NCBI GenBank assembly: GCA_963682025.1
Contig: OY821518.1
Span: forward strand, 10,220,090 to 10,284,089
Direction: 5' to 3'
Source of the DNA: Cordilura impudica
Lineage: Eukaryota > Arthropoda > Insecta > Diptera > Scathophagidae
Length of the DNA: 64,000 bases
The notes beneath the pieces were generated by a model. The model saw only the letters and a program-made list of their open reading frames with translations. It made no database searches and was not told the DNA's origin. How positions within the stretch are numbered: position 1 is the first letter of the stretch; every line of letters starts with the position of its first letter. This document shows, piece after piece, positions 1-10,800 of the stretch. Both the position numbers and the translations under genes were made by a program.

Positions 1-3000
1 CGGATAAGATTTGCTACATGGAATGTAAACACTTTGTGTCAAGTAGGAAAGTTAGCTCAACTGACGGTAGAATGCAAAAGACTAAACATATCTGTTATAG
101 GTATTAGTGAAATGAGGTGGAACGGCAGCGGCGACTTCACAAGCTCTCAGGGTGACCGCATACAGTTCTCTGGCCGTAAAGAAGGAGAAGCACATACACA
201 TGGGGTAGGAATCTTTACAAATCACAGATTACGAAACACCCTAATAAACTGGTCGGCAATTTCTTAACGAATTATAACAGCTCAGCTGAACAGCAGTATC
301 GGTAAAATTACAATTGTTCAATGTTACGCGCCTACCGAAGTATACGACCTGGAAACTAAGGAAAAATTCTACGATCAACTAAACTGCGTTTTGCACAAAA
401 TTGACAGGAACGATATCCTTATATTAATGGGTGACTTCAACGCACGCATCGGGCATCAAAACGAAAGCTTTGAACGAATTATGGGAAAAAACAGCCCTGG
501 TGATAGAAACGAAAATGGCGTTCTGTTTCTGGAAACATGTGCGGCGCACGAACTTGCTATAGGTGACTCCTACTTTCCTCACAAACTACACTACAAAATG
601 ACGTGGCAATCGAGAGACTCACGATATAATATTCAGAGCCAAATTGATCATTTCTGTATTACGAGAAGGTGGCTCAATATACTACAAGATGTCAGAGTAC
701 TACCTATTGATAGGCGAGCTAAAACTAAAGCTTCGCAAGCACACACATCCCTCGGTATCGAATCAACCAAATCGACGAGCCTAAAATATCAACAAACTGA
801 AAGCCGAAGACGTTAATAGAAGATTAGTCTCATGCATTGTTGAAAAACATCAAAGTATTCCACCAATCCCTCTACTAAGCTCCAACTTAGATGACGAATG
901 GATGAAGATTAAGGCCATTCTCAGCGAATCCGCTAATGAAATTGTTGTTTTTTCCAGAAAGGAAAATAAAGAATGGCTGTCCATTGACTTTTGGAACGTT
1001 CTGGAAGAACGGCGAAAAACCAGAGAAATGATGTTATCAGAAAAAGACAAGCCAGAAACGATAAAAGAAACTATTTCAACACACTCGCTACAGAAGCTGA
1101 CAATGCTGCACATCAAGGTAACCTAAAAAAACGTTTTCAATGTGATTAGAAAACTTTCCAGTAATAAACCCAACACAAATATACCTATAAAAGATAAAAA
1201 CGGAAATATGCTAACTTCTATTGATGAGCAACTTATAAGATGGAAGGAATATTTTGAGGAAACCCTAAACCATCCCTGCAATGCAGACAACTCCTCTCAA
1301 AGTGATGAAGCAACCGATACTAGAACCCAACCCCCATTAACAGCAATCTGCATAGATCCTCCCACTCTCCACGAAATTTCAAAAGCCATTACACAGCTAA
1401 AAAACGGAAGAGCTGCCGGCATTGACAACCTACCCGCCGAATTCTACAAATCTGCGCCTACTACCATCGCTGAAATACTACTGCCTCTATTCAAGAAAAT
1501 ATGGATGACTAATGCTATCCCCCAGGAATGGAAAGAAAGTCTTATAATAAAAATACCTAAAAAATATCTAAAATCATGCAGTAACACCCTCTGTATGTAA
1601 GATATTTAACAAGGTAATACTTAACCGTATGCTCGAACCTTTAGAGCTGTACGCAGCTTGTTAAGGAATCTTAACAGAAAATTTTCATATATTTCTTAAA
1701 GAAAAAAAGCACAAAAGTACCTTTCAGTGCAACGCTAGAAATCAGCTGTTTTCTGTCAATTATTAAGAATTGTGAAATTGAAAACAAATCAATTCTTCGG
1801 TTCTAAACGCTTTTTAAGCTCAGTATCAAAATTACCCATCCGCTTCTTGTTTTTTTTTTTTTGCCGAATTTTGTTCGTTTTTTCCCAGGCTTGCAACTGA
1901 AAAATAACTTTTATTTTTTTTAGCATATTACATTTTGTTTATGCTTACCTCTCCTGTCAAAATTCCTTTCAGAAAGAACGAAAAATTTGATATTCCTGCT
2001 CAAAGCCTGGGTTGCCTATCTTCATTTACGTCAAAAAAAAAAGTAGTAAAAACAATACTACTTTTTTAAAAAGCTGCGGACTATCAACAGAAATTTTTTG
2101 ACAGAAAAATTCCTTAAGCATTTCTGAAGCGTTTTTTATATGAAGTTTTTGATTCCTTAGCAAGCTACGTACAGGCCTTTTGGATGAACACCTCCGAATA
2201 GAACAAGCTGGCTTCCGCCCCAATCGCTGTTGCGTAGACCAAATAAACAGTCTACGCCTAATAGTAGAACAATGCAACGAGTATAATACAACACTATACT
2301 TAACGTTTATTGATTTTGAAAAGGCCTTCGATGCGATAAACAGAGAAAAAATATGGGGAGCTTTAGAGAGCAGGGGCTCCCGCAGAAACTAATTAACCTA
2401 ATCAAAGCCCAATACACCGATGCGAAAATGAGCGTACTACATCTTGGAAAAAGCAGCCAACCTTTCAGTACATTAAGCGGAGTAAAACTAGGATGTCTTC
2501 CCTCTCCGCTCTTTTTTATCACAACCCTTGATGTTATTCTTGCATATAGCAATGACCAAAACATGGGTATTCAATGGAGAATAAACCAGCAACTCGAAGA
2601 TCTAGAATATGCTGACGATATCGTCCTACTTGCCACAACGAAGGAAAACATGCAAAGAAAGATTGATGACCTATCACTAAGAGCAGAACAATTTGGTTTA
2701 CGAATAAACGCAGCAAAAACAAAGTTCATCGCAGTAAAAAGCAATCAACCAACAACATTCACTCTAAACAACAACCCAATTCAACATGTAAATAGCTTCT
2801 GCTATCTTGGAAGCAACATCACACCCGACGGCAGTGCAACTAAAGACGTAGATATGCGAATACATAAGGCAAGGGCAGCGTTTTACAATCTGAGAAACGT
2901 CTAGACATCTAACGCCCTATCACCAAAAACAAAGATACACATATACAACGCATGTATAAAAACCATACTTCTATAACCGCAAACTGCGGACGAAGAACTA

Positions 3001-3264
3001 CCACAAATCTCTGAGCAGGAAGACATCAATAAGCAAATCAGAAGAAAAAAATACAACTGGCTAGGTTACACACTCCGTAAGCCATACGAAATATGCCACG
3101 CGACACTACAATGGAACCCTCAGAGTACACGCTTGCGAGGAAGACCGAAGACTACTTGGAGACGCGCTATTTTCCTCGAGACAGGGAAATCTTTCAACGA
3201 ACTTAGATATATTGCAACAGACAGAAACGAATGGAGATTCTATGTAAACAGCTTATGTTCCTGA
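1..3264 (+). mobile_element. RTE-like non-LTR retrotransposon, 5' end outside window, decayed
   Basis: A LINE with an APE-type endonuclease followed by a reverse transcriptase, cut at the left by the window edge. Endonuclease residues are visible in order: N of TWNV (near base 20), E of ISEMRW (~110), GDFNAR (~432) and IDHF (~640). The RT shows GRAAGIDNLPAEFY, QAGFRPN, FIDFEKAFD and YADD (2608-2619), then the C-terminal tail with GRPKTTWRR and a final stop at 3262-3264. This endonuclease/RT arrangement and tail are those of RTE-clade elements in insects. The coding sequence is dead: an in-frame stop at 265-267, several frame changes (~813, ~1126, ~1600, ~2390), loss of the usual Q in RT motif B (VKLGC), a nested insertion at 1647-2174 and a deletion near 2970. 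Clade assignment is from recalled family features; LINE identity is certain. Confidence 0.88.
1647..2174. mobile_element. MITE nested in the RTE-like LINE
   Basis: A 528-bp insertion separates two parts of the LINE reverse transcriptase. Its ends are inverted: CTGTACGCAGCTTGTTAAGG at 1647 and, reverse-complemented, CTGTACGTAGCTTGCTAAGG at the right end; 22 of 24 terminal bases match. The interior is AT-rich with no coding potential. No clean target-site duplication was found. The superfamily is not assigned. Confidence 0.7.
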
Positions 3265-3350
3265 TGTAATACGCTAATAAATAATATATTTGTTTTAAGT
3301 AGTATATATATAAATAATATATTTATTTTAAGTAGTATAGCCCAGCACTG
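3265..3350 (+). repeat. Short tandem tail of the RTE-like LINE
   Basis: Immediately after the LINE stop codon a unit of about 43 bp (AATAATATATTT...TTTAAGTAGTATA) is present twice. RTE-type elements characteristically end in short tandem 3' repeats rather than poly(A), which fits its position. Confidence 0.6.
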
Positions 3351-3490
3351 CAAATTCTAGGAAATATTATTTTTTCATTCAATTTTTGTCTTCCAATGTT
3401 TTTTAATCTATATATGTATATAAAAAAATTATGAATATTTAAATGAGCCTAAAGGTATGTTAATCAATTTTAGCAATTCACAATTCAACA
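3351..3490 (-). mobile_element. Fragment of the small Helitron family
   Basis: The stretch containing GCCTAAAGGTATGTTAATCA followed by a CACAATTCAACAC box matches the interior of the Helitron copies at 28967-29319 and 54159-54921. Both ends are missing or interrupted. Confidence 0.5.
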
Positions 3491-4358
3491 CAGAGCGTCT
3501 GATATATAATTTAAATCATTCGCATTAACAGGGCGTAACGAATTATTATAAATATTTTATTTTATTTAATTTAATATATTTTTAAGACAGATTAGACATA
3601 CATTTTGTCATTCTCAGTGTCTCCTACGTATGAACTATAATTATGCCAATTTTCACACTCCTCCGTGACCGCATATTGCTTAAAAAGGGAACTAAAAATT
3701 TACTTTCACATATTAATATAAAGATAACAAAAGCACAACAATGTTTATAAACATCTGTTGTTGACAACTTATTGTAAACATCATCAATCAAATTTCAGTA
3801 GAAGTAAAATTGTATTTAAACATTTTTAGAGAAAAAAAAATAAATAAAAAACTAGAAAACGTAAAATACAGTAAAAAAAAAAAGTATAAATTTATATAAC
3901 TGAAATAAATAAACGAAGCGAAAACAAAATACATTAAGTACAGTAAATTATTTTGAATAACTGTTGAGTTTAAATTTTCACTGAAATCTATTTGATTAAA
4001 CTAAAAACAGTTAATGAAAAAATTGTATGAGTGCATTAGACATTTTACAAAATTAAGGGCATTGGCTTTTATTGTAACAATAGATTTTTAAAAACAGCTG
4101 AAAAAAATCTTTGTTTTTTCCCCCTTAAGCACTTAATGTTAATAAAATATACTTTTCGAGATGAAATTTATCTTTGAAAATTATACTAGTTTATACCATA
4201 ATTATTACACAAAAATGTTTCATAAAAATAAATAGTGAATCTGGATTAACTATATCTAATAATCATATTTCAAAATTTTATTCAAATAAAAAAAAATTCT
4301 TGTAGAACAGGGAAATAAATCTTTCTTAACAAAAAATAAAAATTTGTAGAATTTTATA
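3491..4358. other. AT-rich non-coding stretch
   Basis: No open reading frame, RNA gene or repeat boundary is recognisable here; A/T runs only. Confidence 0.5.
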
Positions 4359-4617
4359 TACAGTGCAAGATCGGTATTCGCAACTACCCATTATCGCGAC
4401 GGCTCGCTTATCGCGACGGCTTAATTTTTAACATTACAGGTTCTATAATCGCGACATTTACAACTTTTATGTATGTGTTTTTTAAATTTGATTATAATGT
4501 CTATAACCACAAAAGGGAAATCCCCGTCCTTTGGTATATTAACCATTTTGGATGATTTTGATCTTCAATTTTCGTCAGTTTATACGTGCCATTTGTTGTG
4601 TAAATACATCTCTTAAT

Positions 4618-5897
4618 ATGGGAAAAGTTCAACATATTTTAAAGCCAACGATTTCTCAAAAAATAGAGATTTGAAAAAAATTTTAAAAGTGGAGATTCCA
4701 TAAATTCAATTTGCGTGAATTACAAGTTGTATAAATCTTCGCTTTACCGCATTATAAAGCAAGAAAATTCATTAAAAAGATCGTACGTACAACAGAAAGT
4801 GGCCCTGGCAAACGTTGCACCTTAAAGAAAGCTGAGTATACAAGAATGGAAAAACTGCTTTATGAGTGGTTTGTAAAACAAAGGGGAAAAATGTTCCAAT
4901 ATCAGCAGAGATTTTACGATCAAAAGCCAGTCATTTGTATTCCAAAATTTATCAAACCAGGTTTCAATGCCAGTGAAGGATGGTTGAAGAAATTTAAGCG
5001 TCGACATGGAATTAAATTTTTAAAAATTACGGGTGAGAAATTGTCTTCGAAACCTCATCTTATTGATCCATTTGTGAAAGAGTTTATGGATTACGTTGAT
5101 GATTACGCGCCTTTAAATGCTTTTCCAATAATCATGTAATATATAAAATTCCAGTAATAACGCCTGGATAACGTTATTTATATTCAAGGACTGGTTCCAT
5201 CACGAGTTTGTTCCCCTTATAAGTTAATTTTCACCAATTAGTAAAAGTAAGTTGTTCATAAGTAAAAATTTTTGCTTCAAAATGTCTGCCGCAAAAAGCA
5301 GTTTTGCTTTTAGATTACGCGACGTGTCACCCAGTCGAGGAACTAAAAAGTGATGACGGTTTAATTATAGAAATGAATCTACCACCCGATTGCACTGCAC
5401 TTATTCAACCGTTAGATCAAAACGTTATCAACTTAGTTAAATTGAATTATAAAAAAACACGCACTTGTTTGGCGAGAAGGGATCAAATTTAGAGCTCAAA
5501 CTAAAAAACTTAAATCTCAAAAATTCAGTTCAGAATCTAGCAACGTCCTGGGATAAAATATCAATGTCCAATATGCAAAAATCCTGGAACACCTTGCTCG
5601 AATTCAATAGTGAATGAAGCGAAGAGGAAAACATGGTCTTAAATATTTTACAAAATAGAACTCAGGAAGAAAACGAAGATATATCAACTATTGGTACACT
5701 TGTAGCTCAAATTGGTAGTGAACATCTTTTCGTGAACATAAACAACTGAATTCAAGAAGAATTTCATGTGGAAAGTAATGAGGAGCAAATGGAATTATCA
5801 GATACGGAATCGGAGGATTTACACGATAGTGGTCATGAAGAAAACAAAACTAAAGTGGACGATGCTATAACATCGTGTCTAAAATCAGTATTTTAGA
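4618..5897 (+). pseudogene. Tigger/jerky-like transposase remnant
   Basis: The piece at 4846-5139 carries the CENP-B/Tigger DNA-binding signature FNASEGWLKKFKRRHGIKFL followed by TGEKLSS. A second piece at about 5295-5492 encodes the late DDE part: LLLDYATCHP, then MNLPPDCTALIQPLDQNV, then NYKKT. The segment that should contain the first catalytic aspartate (NADE-type motif) is missing between about 5138 and 5160, so an internal deletion, besides stops and frame changes, makes the protein non-functional. The acidic C-terminal tail can be followed in broken frames to about 5897. Family membership is strong; it is a mobile-element gene, not a host gene. Confidence 0.82.
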
Positions 5898-6775
5898 CAA
5901 TAAACTAAAAACATTTTTTTTATTATTAATAACGAAAAATATTTAACATTGTTCTTTTTTCTTTATAAAAAGTCTACATCGATTACTTAAAATCAAAAAT
6001 ATGTCTTATCGATAACACAATGAATTGTAATCCTTATAATACTCGTTGAATTTGAGTCATGTACTAAAAGTACAAAATTAAGTATATTTCCCTTCAGCTA
6101 AAATTTAAGTTTAACCGATGGTTTTTTGAAATTGTAAACTTACTTGTAATTTACCAGTCGAACGGTGAGAAACATATTTAAATCAACCTACATACATTGA
6201 ATAAATACTAATTGAATTGAAATCACTCACATCTTTTCTTTTCATATAACCCTAAATCCTGATACCTAATTTATGATTTCTCTTCTATGAGAAATTGTAA
6301 AATAATAAGAAAATTTTTGGGGAGCTGCTATAATTATTCTCAGCTAAATTGACTTACCCAACCCGACAGGTATCGTCACACTAATTTGAATTAGCTGGCG
6401 CCAAGAAATTCACATCGATAAAATGGGTTTTGGAAAATGCTAAGCCGACAACAGCACTATTGCACTACGTGATATCTGCTATTTGTTTTAAAAAATAATT
6501 TGCCAAAAAAAAATTAAAATCTCCAATTTCTTTAAAAATGTTTATATATAAATAACAACCAGGGACGAAAATTTTTATTTTTTTTTATTTATTTATTTTT
6601 TTTTAAGGTAAGATAAACATATACTATTTTGGTTACCGTGACCAATTGAAGTAAGAAATATTTTTTGTTTTTGGTTATGAATAACTATTATAGCAACCAA
6701 AACTTTTTTTTGGTTACCATATCCATTATTGAAAGTAATTTTTTTTTTTGTTATTCTTATTTTTTTTTTAATTTT

Positions 6776-7680
6776 TGATTTTTATATTTTTAATTTTTAA
6801 TTTTTAATTTTTAATTTTTAATTTTTAATTTTTAATTTTTAATTTTTAATTTTTAATTTTTAATTTTTAATTTTTAATTTTTAATTTTTAATTTTTAATT
6901 TTTAATTTTTAATTTTTAATTTTTAAATTTTAATTTTAAATTTTTAATTTTTAATTTTTAATTTTTAATTTTTAATTTTTGATTTTTAATTTTTTAGTTT
7001 TTAATTTTTTAGTTTTTAATTTTTAATTTTTAATTTTTAATTTTTAATTTTTAATTTTTAATTATTAATTTTTAATTTTTAATTTTTAATTTTTAATTTT
7101 TAATTTTTAATTTTAATTTTTAATTTTTAATTTTTAATTTTTAATTTTTAATTTTTAAATTTCAAATTTTAATTTTTAATTTTAAATTTTAAATTTTTGA
7201 TTTTTAATTTTTTAGTTTTTAATTTTCAATTTTTAATTTTTAATTTTTAATTTTTAATTTTTAATTTTTAATTTTTAATTTTTAATTTTTAATTTTTAAT
7301 TTTTAATTTTTAATTTTTAATTTTTAATTTTTAATTTTTAATTTTTAATTTTTAATTTTTAATTTTTAATTTTTAATTTTTAATTTTTAACTTTTAATTT
7401 TTAATTTTTAATTTTTAATTTTTAATTTTTAATTTTTAATTTTTAATTTTTAATTTTTAATTTTTAATTTTTAATTTTTAATTTTTAATTTTTAATTTTT
7501 AATTTTTAATTTTTAATTTTTAATTTTTAATTTTTAATTTTTAATTTTTAATTTTTAATTTTTAATTTTTAATTTTTAATTTTTAATTTTTAATTTTTAA
7601 TTTTTAATTTTTAATTTTTAATTTTTAATTTTGAATTTTTGATTTTTAATTTTTAATTTTTAACTTTCGTTTTTCATTTT
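6776..7680 (+). repeat. Heptamer (TTTTTAA)n array, about 0.9 kb
   Basis: Near-perfect tandem copies of the 7-bp unit TTTTTAA with sporadic variants (TTTTTGA, TTTTTAG, TTTTAA). It lies inside the Tigger element and ends next to a MITE terminus. It reads in the same orientation as the arrays at 29.4 and 62.5 kb. Confidence 0.97.
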
Positions 7681-7739
7681 TAATTTTAATTTTTTTTTTT
7701 TTTTTTTCATTTTTCATCTTTTCATTTTTTATATTTCAT

Positions 7740-7877
7740 TTTTTATTTTTCATTTTTAATTTTCAAACAGGTTATCATAATATCATAATTTTTTCACCAA
7801 GACAGTCACATTTTGTCTGTTTTTGAAATTTCCCCCCTGCGCGTATAGATGTTTACACATCAAAAATTAAAAATTAC
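7740..7877. mobile_element. Right end of a MITE (family with GATGTTTACACAT termini)
   Basis: The block from CAAACAGGTTATCATAATATC to TAGATGTTTACACATC is shared with 41587-41731 and, inverted, with 26773-26989. The left terminus is not found here; the heptamer array occupies that side, as a shorter decayed A/T array does in the 41-kb copy. Confidence 0.65.
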
Positions 7878-8092
7878 ATAAAATTTTTCAATAAAATTTT
7901 GGGTTCTGTAATCGCGAAAATTCTGTTTTCGAGACAGGTCGGGTTTTTAATTGGTCGCGAAAATTGACCTTGCATTGTATAAAGATTTATTTAAAAAAAA
8001 AATTTTTTTTTAATAACAAATTGACTAAATTCACAATTTTTTAAGTTTAATACTATAAAATAACAAAAAGCCACTTTTGAATCCATTTTACC

Positions 8093-9283
8093 GTGCTCAT
8101 ATAATTAAGTCATTTAAAGAAAATAATAGTTAATTTGACGGTAATATTTTCTCATACAATATTAGTATTTCGTTGGAAATCGTTGTAGTATAACTTATCC
8201 ACATCTCTTACTCGTTGAGTGAACCAGAGCTGCACACTGATCAGGAGTGATTTTGTACCATTCTTCCTTAATAATTTCCCATAATGACGCTGTATTTACA
8301 AGTTTTCTTGTCGAAACTGCTTTTTTTATAATCCCCATAAGTTTTCAATAGGGTTAAGGTTTGGGCTTTGGGCTAGCAACTCAATAATTCTTATATTATT
8401 GGCATTCATCCAGTCCTTAACGACCCGAGGACATTGCTTGGGGTCGTTGCCCCCTTGAAACATCCGAAGTAAAGGTGAATCTTCAGCTTAATCACCCATT
8501 AAATTTTTCTCTAGCAGCCTTTGTACATCAATTTGTACAATTGGGCCAACGTTAGATATGAGATAAAACACCCCCACACCATTACCGAAGAGCCACCGTA
8601 TTTAACCGTTTTCTTTGTGCATCTTGGGTTCAGTTCCTGCAGTTGTGGGCGTCGGAGGTATGGTTTTCCATCATTTCCGAATATGATAAACTTGGATTTT
8701 TCTCTCCAAACAACCAAAATACTTTTGTATGTGATCCTAGGCACACGCCAATCTTTTTATAATAATGTTTTTGACACATTTGGTTTACGTCGTGCAATTC
8801 TTCCACTCAACGAATTTTCTTGCAGGCGTCGGCGGACTGTTTGTGCCGATATTTTATACCATAATTGACTACCATTTGGTCTCGGATTTCGGTATAGGTC
8901 AAAAAAGTAGCTAACTTGCATAATCTAACCAAAATTCTATCATCAGCAGGTGTAGTCTTTCTTGACCTTTTACGGGGTAAATTGTTGAAAGTCTAATTTT
9001 TTTTATAATACTGGATGGCGCTATTAACTTTTCGTCTGGTATAGCTCAAAAGTTTCGTAACTTTTACAACGCTTTTGGATTTAATGTTACATTCCCATAC
9101 CATTTTTCTTTCGCATGTAGTTGAAATCTTGTTCTTACTCATGAATGCTTATGATACAGAAATTTATTAAAAAATAAGTTTATAACTTCTAAACAAACTA
9201 TTTAAATATACAACTTGTTTTAATATCGTCATTTAAAGTGACAATATATCAATTTTTCAAGGGCAATGGCTTAATTATAAGAG
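8093..9283 (-). mobile_element. Tc1-like transposon remnant
   Basis: A minus-strand Tc1-type transposase is flanked by a short inverted match, GCTCATATAATTAAGTCATT on the left and GCTCTTATAATTAAGCCATT (reverse strand) on the right. Exact outer ends and the TA duplication could not be fixed. Confidence 0.68.
8190..9142 (-). pseudogene. Tc1-like transposase pseudogene
   Basis: Read on the minus strand from an ATG at 9142, the broken frames give MSKNKISTTCERK, a helix-turn-helix region, a GVCLGSHTKVFW segment, TVALR-WCGGVLSHI (the VMVWGC region of Tc1 transposases) and, near the end, a QAMSSGR-GLDECQ stretch corresponding to the usual DPKH...LD region. Stops occur throughout, for example after the HTH and in the catalytic core. 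No intact reading frame exceeds about 80 codons. Dead transposase. Confidence 0.75.
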
Positions 9284-9382
9284 CTTTTACATGCAGGGTT
9301 TGGCGAAAAAGAATTGCATCCTGACTTTACCACTACATTATTAGAACATATCGTCTTGCCAATGCAATACTGTAACAAGTCA

Positions 9383-9708
9383 ACTCAAAATTTTTCAATT
9401 TTCACTTTTTGCACGAAAACGATACACAGTGGTCATATCTATCCACTGTTAAAATCTTACATCGATTCTTCTAGTCGTTCGCAAAAAAAAAAAAAATACA
9501 GTTGTAACCCTCTTTGTGTTATAAGAGGTGCTTCTATAGAATCCACTAAAAAGACATATTTTGAGTTCCACCCTAAAAAATCGCAAAAACAACTACTGTT
9601 GTATACTTATTATTCGCAATTCTTTACAACGAAACAACTGTTTTTAAATTTTATAGTTTTTTTGCATCTACTGAAAATTTGTAAATTTTGTGTTCTCACT
9701 TTAGAGGT
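9383..9708. mobile_element. MITE copy, left end truncated (family with CCTCTAAAGTGAG termini)
   Basis: More than 300 bp align with the complete copy at 39013-39398: shared landmarks are CGATACACAGTGGTCATATC, an A-run, and the right end CTCACTTTAGAGGT. The left inverted terminus is missing. The 150-codon open frame that crosses it is not a gene, because the paralogous copy does not conserve it. Confidence 0.75.
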
Positions 9709-10533
9709 ACAGGTGCGATATATAGTTTTGAGATATTACGGTTTAAAGTTCTATCGTTCAGTATAATTTGTTCAGTGTAGTATGATATGTATTGCAATTT
9801 CACTAAAAACAGTAAAATTTTGTTAGCAATAGAGCAGTTTTCTGAAAACAGTAACATTTTGAGTTGCTACAGTATTGCACTGGTAAGACGATATAAAGAA
9901 ACCAATTCTTAATAATAAAATGAAGTGTAAAGCAATACAGATAATTAAATTTTGTTGTTTCATTAGGAAATTAACAAGAAATTTAGTTAAAATTATAAAA
10001 ATAATAATATGTAACATCAATACCGAATTTGATCCAGAATCGGAAAATTTAATATTACTCAAATATCGTTTTTATTTTTATTTTATATTTTTATTCAGCA
10101 GACTATCTCGTTTTCAATATTAAAAATTTCTAAACTTTAAAAAACTTATTTTTTCTTCTACCCATCACAGAAATACATCTATCACGCCTAGAGTTGAATA
10201 AGTTATTGAAACTTTTAAAAGTTGTTATGCACTAATTAAGATAAATAAATTTTAGTAAATTCCTATGCCTTTTGTTTCACAAACAATCTTAAAAAGTGCA
10301 TTAAAATGGCAGAATTATTGTATGAAATATATTAAAGTGGCAATATTGTTAGTATTTTTCAGCTCTGTATGGATGTAAATAAGCAGTGATTTCAAAACTG
10401 TTTTCATTCTGCTAATAACAGAATTCTATAAACAGCTGCACGACAAACAATAATGTTAAATCAAATGAGATGATAAAAAACTACAGCCAATGTCAACATA
10501 AGAAATAGATTGTTAAGAGTCGTTTAACAACAT
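9709..10533. other. AT-rich non-coding stretch upstream of the tRNA
   Basis: No gene or repeat boundary recognised. Short open frames here are A/T-rich and without family features. Confidence 0.5.
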
Positions 10534-10605
10534 GACTCCGTGGCGCAACGGTAGCGCGTCTGACTCCAGATCAGAAGGTTGCGTGTTCAAATCACGTCGG
10601 GGTCA
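10534..10605 (+). tRNA. tRNA-Trp: tRNA-Trp (anticodon CCA)
   Basis: A 72-nt sequence folds as a complete cloverleaf: acceptor GACTCCG pairs with CGGGGTC, D arm GCGC/GCGC, anticodon stem TCTGA/TCAGA with loop CTCCAGA (CCA at 10566-10568), T arm GCGTG/CACGT with loop TTCAAAT, discriminator A. There is no intron and no encoded CCA, as expected for a nuclear eukaryotic gene; A and B boxes are intact. A 13-nt T run follows. It is on the opposite strand to the Zizimin gene and lies downstream of that gene's last visible exon, probably within one of its introns. Confidence 0.97.
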
Positions 10606-10619
10606 ATTTGTGATGTTTA

Positions 10620-10632
10620 TTTTTTTTTTTTT
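10620..10632 (+). terminator. Pol III terminator of tRNA-Trp
   Basis: A run of 13 T residues begins 14 nt after the tRNA 3' end, far more than the four or so needed by RNA polymerase III. Confidence 0.88.
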
Positions 10633-10800
10633 ATATTTTAAATTAATTTTTTTTTATATTTTAAATTAATTTTTTTTTATATTTTAAATTAATTTTTTTT
10701 TATATTTTAAATTAATTTTTTTTTATATTTTAAATTAATTTTTTTTAATATGTATTTTAACTAATTTTTTTTTTTTAAATATGCATTTTTATTTTATTTT
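10621..10800. repeat. A/T tandem repeat, left part (about 23-bp unit)
   Basis: Five near-identical copies of a unit of about 23 bp (ATATTTTAAATTAA followed by a T run), then variants with ATATGCATTTT. Similar units occur at 13077-13290, on the other side of the LINE. Confidence 0.85.

Larger units (their letters stand above)
4361..7977 (+). mobile_element. Tigger/pogo DNA transposon, inactive, enlarged by insertions
   Basis: Terminal inverted repeats start CAGTGCAAGATCGGTATTCG on the left and, reverse-complemented, CAATGCAAGGTCAATTTTCG on the right, each flanked by TA (4359-4360 and 7978-7979), the target duplication of the Tc1/mariner/pogo group. Both subterminal regions carry TCGCGA-type motifs. 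A jerky/CENP-B-type transposase remnant lies inside. The right half holds a heptamer array and part of a MITE, so the element is longer than a normal Tigger. Confidence 0.82.

Noticed and set aside
9314..9766. 150-codon open frame
   Set aside because: It lies across a MITE; the homologous MITE at 39.0 kb does not keep the frame.
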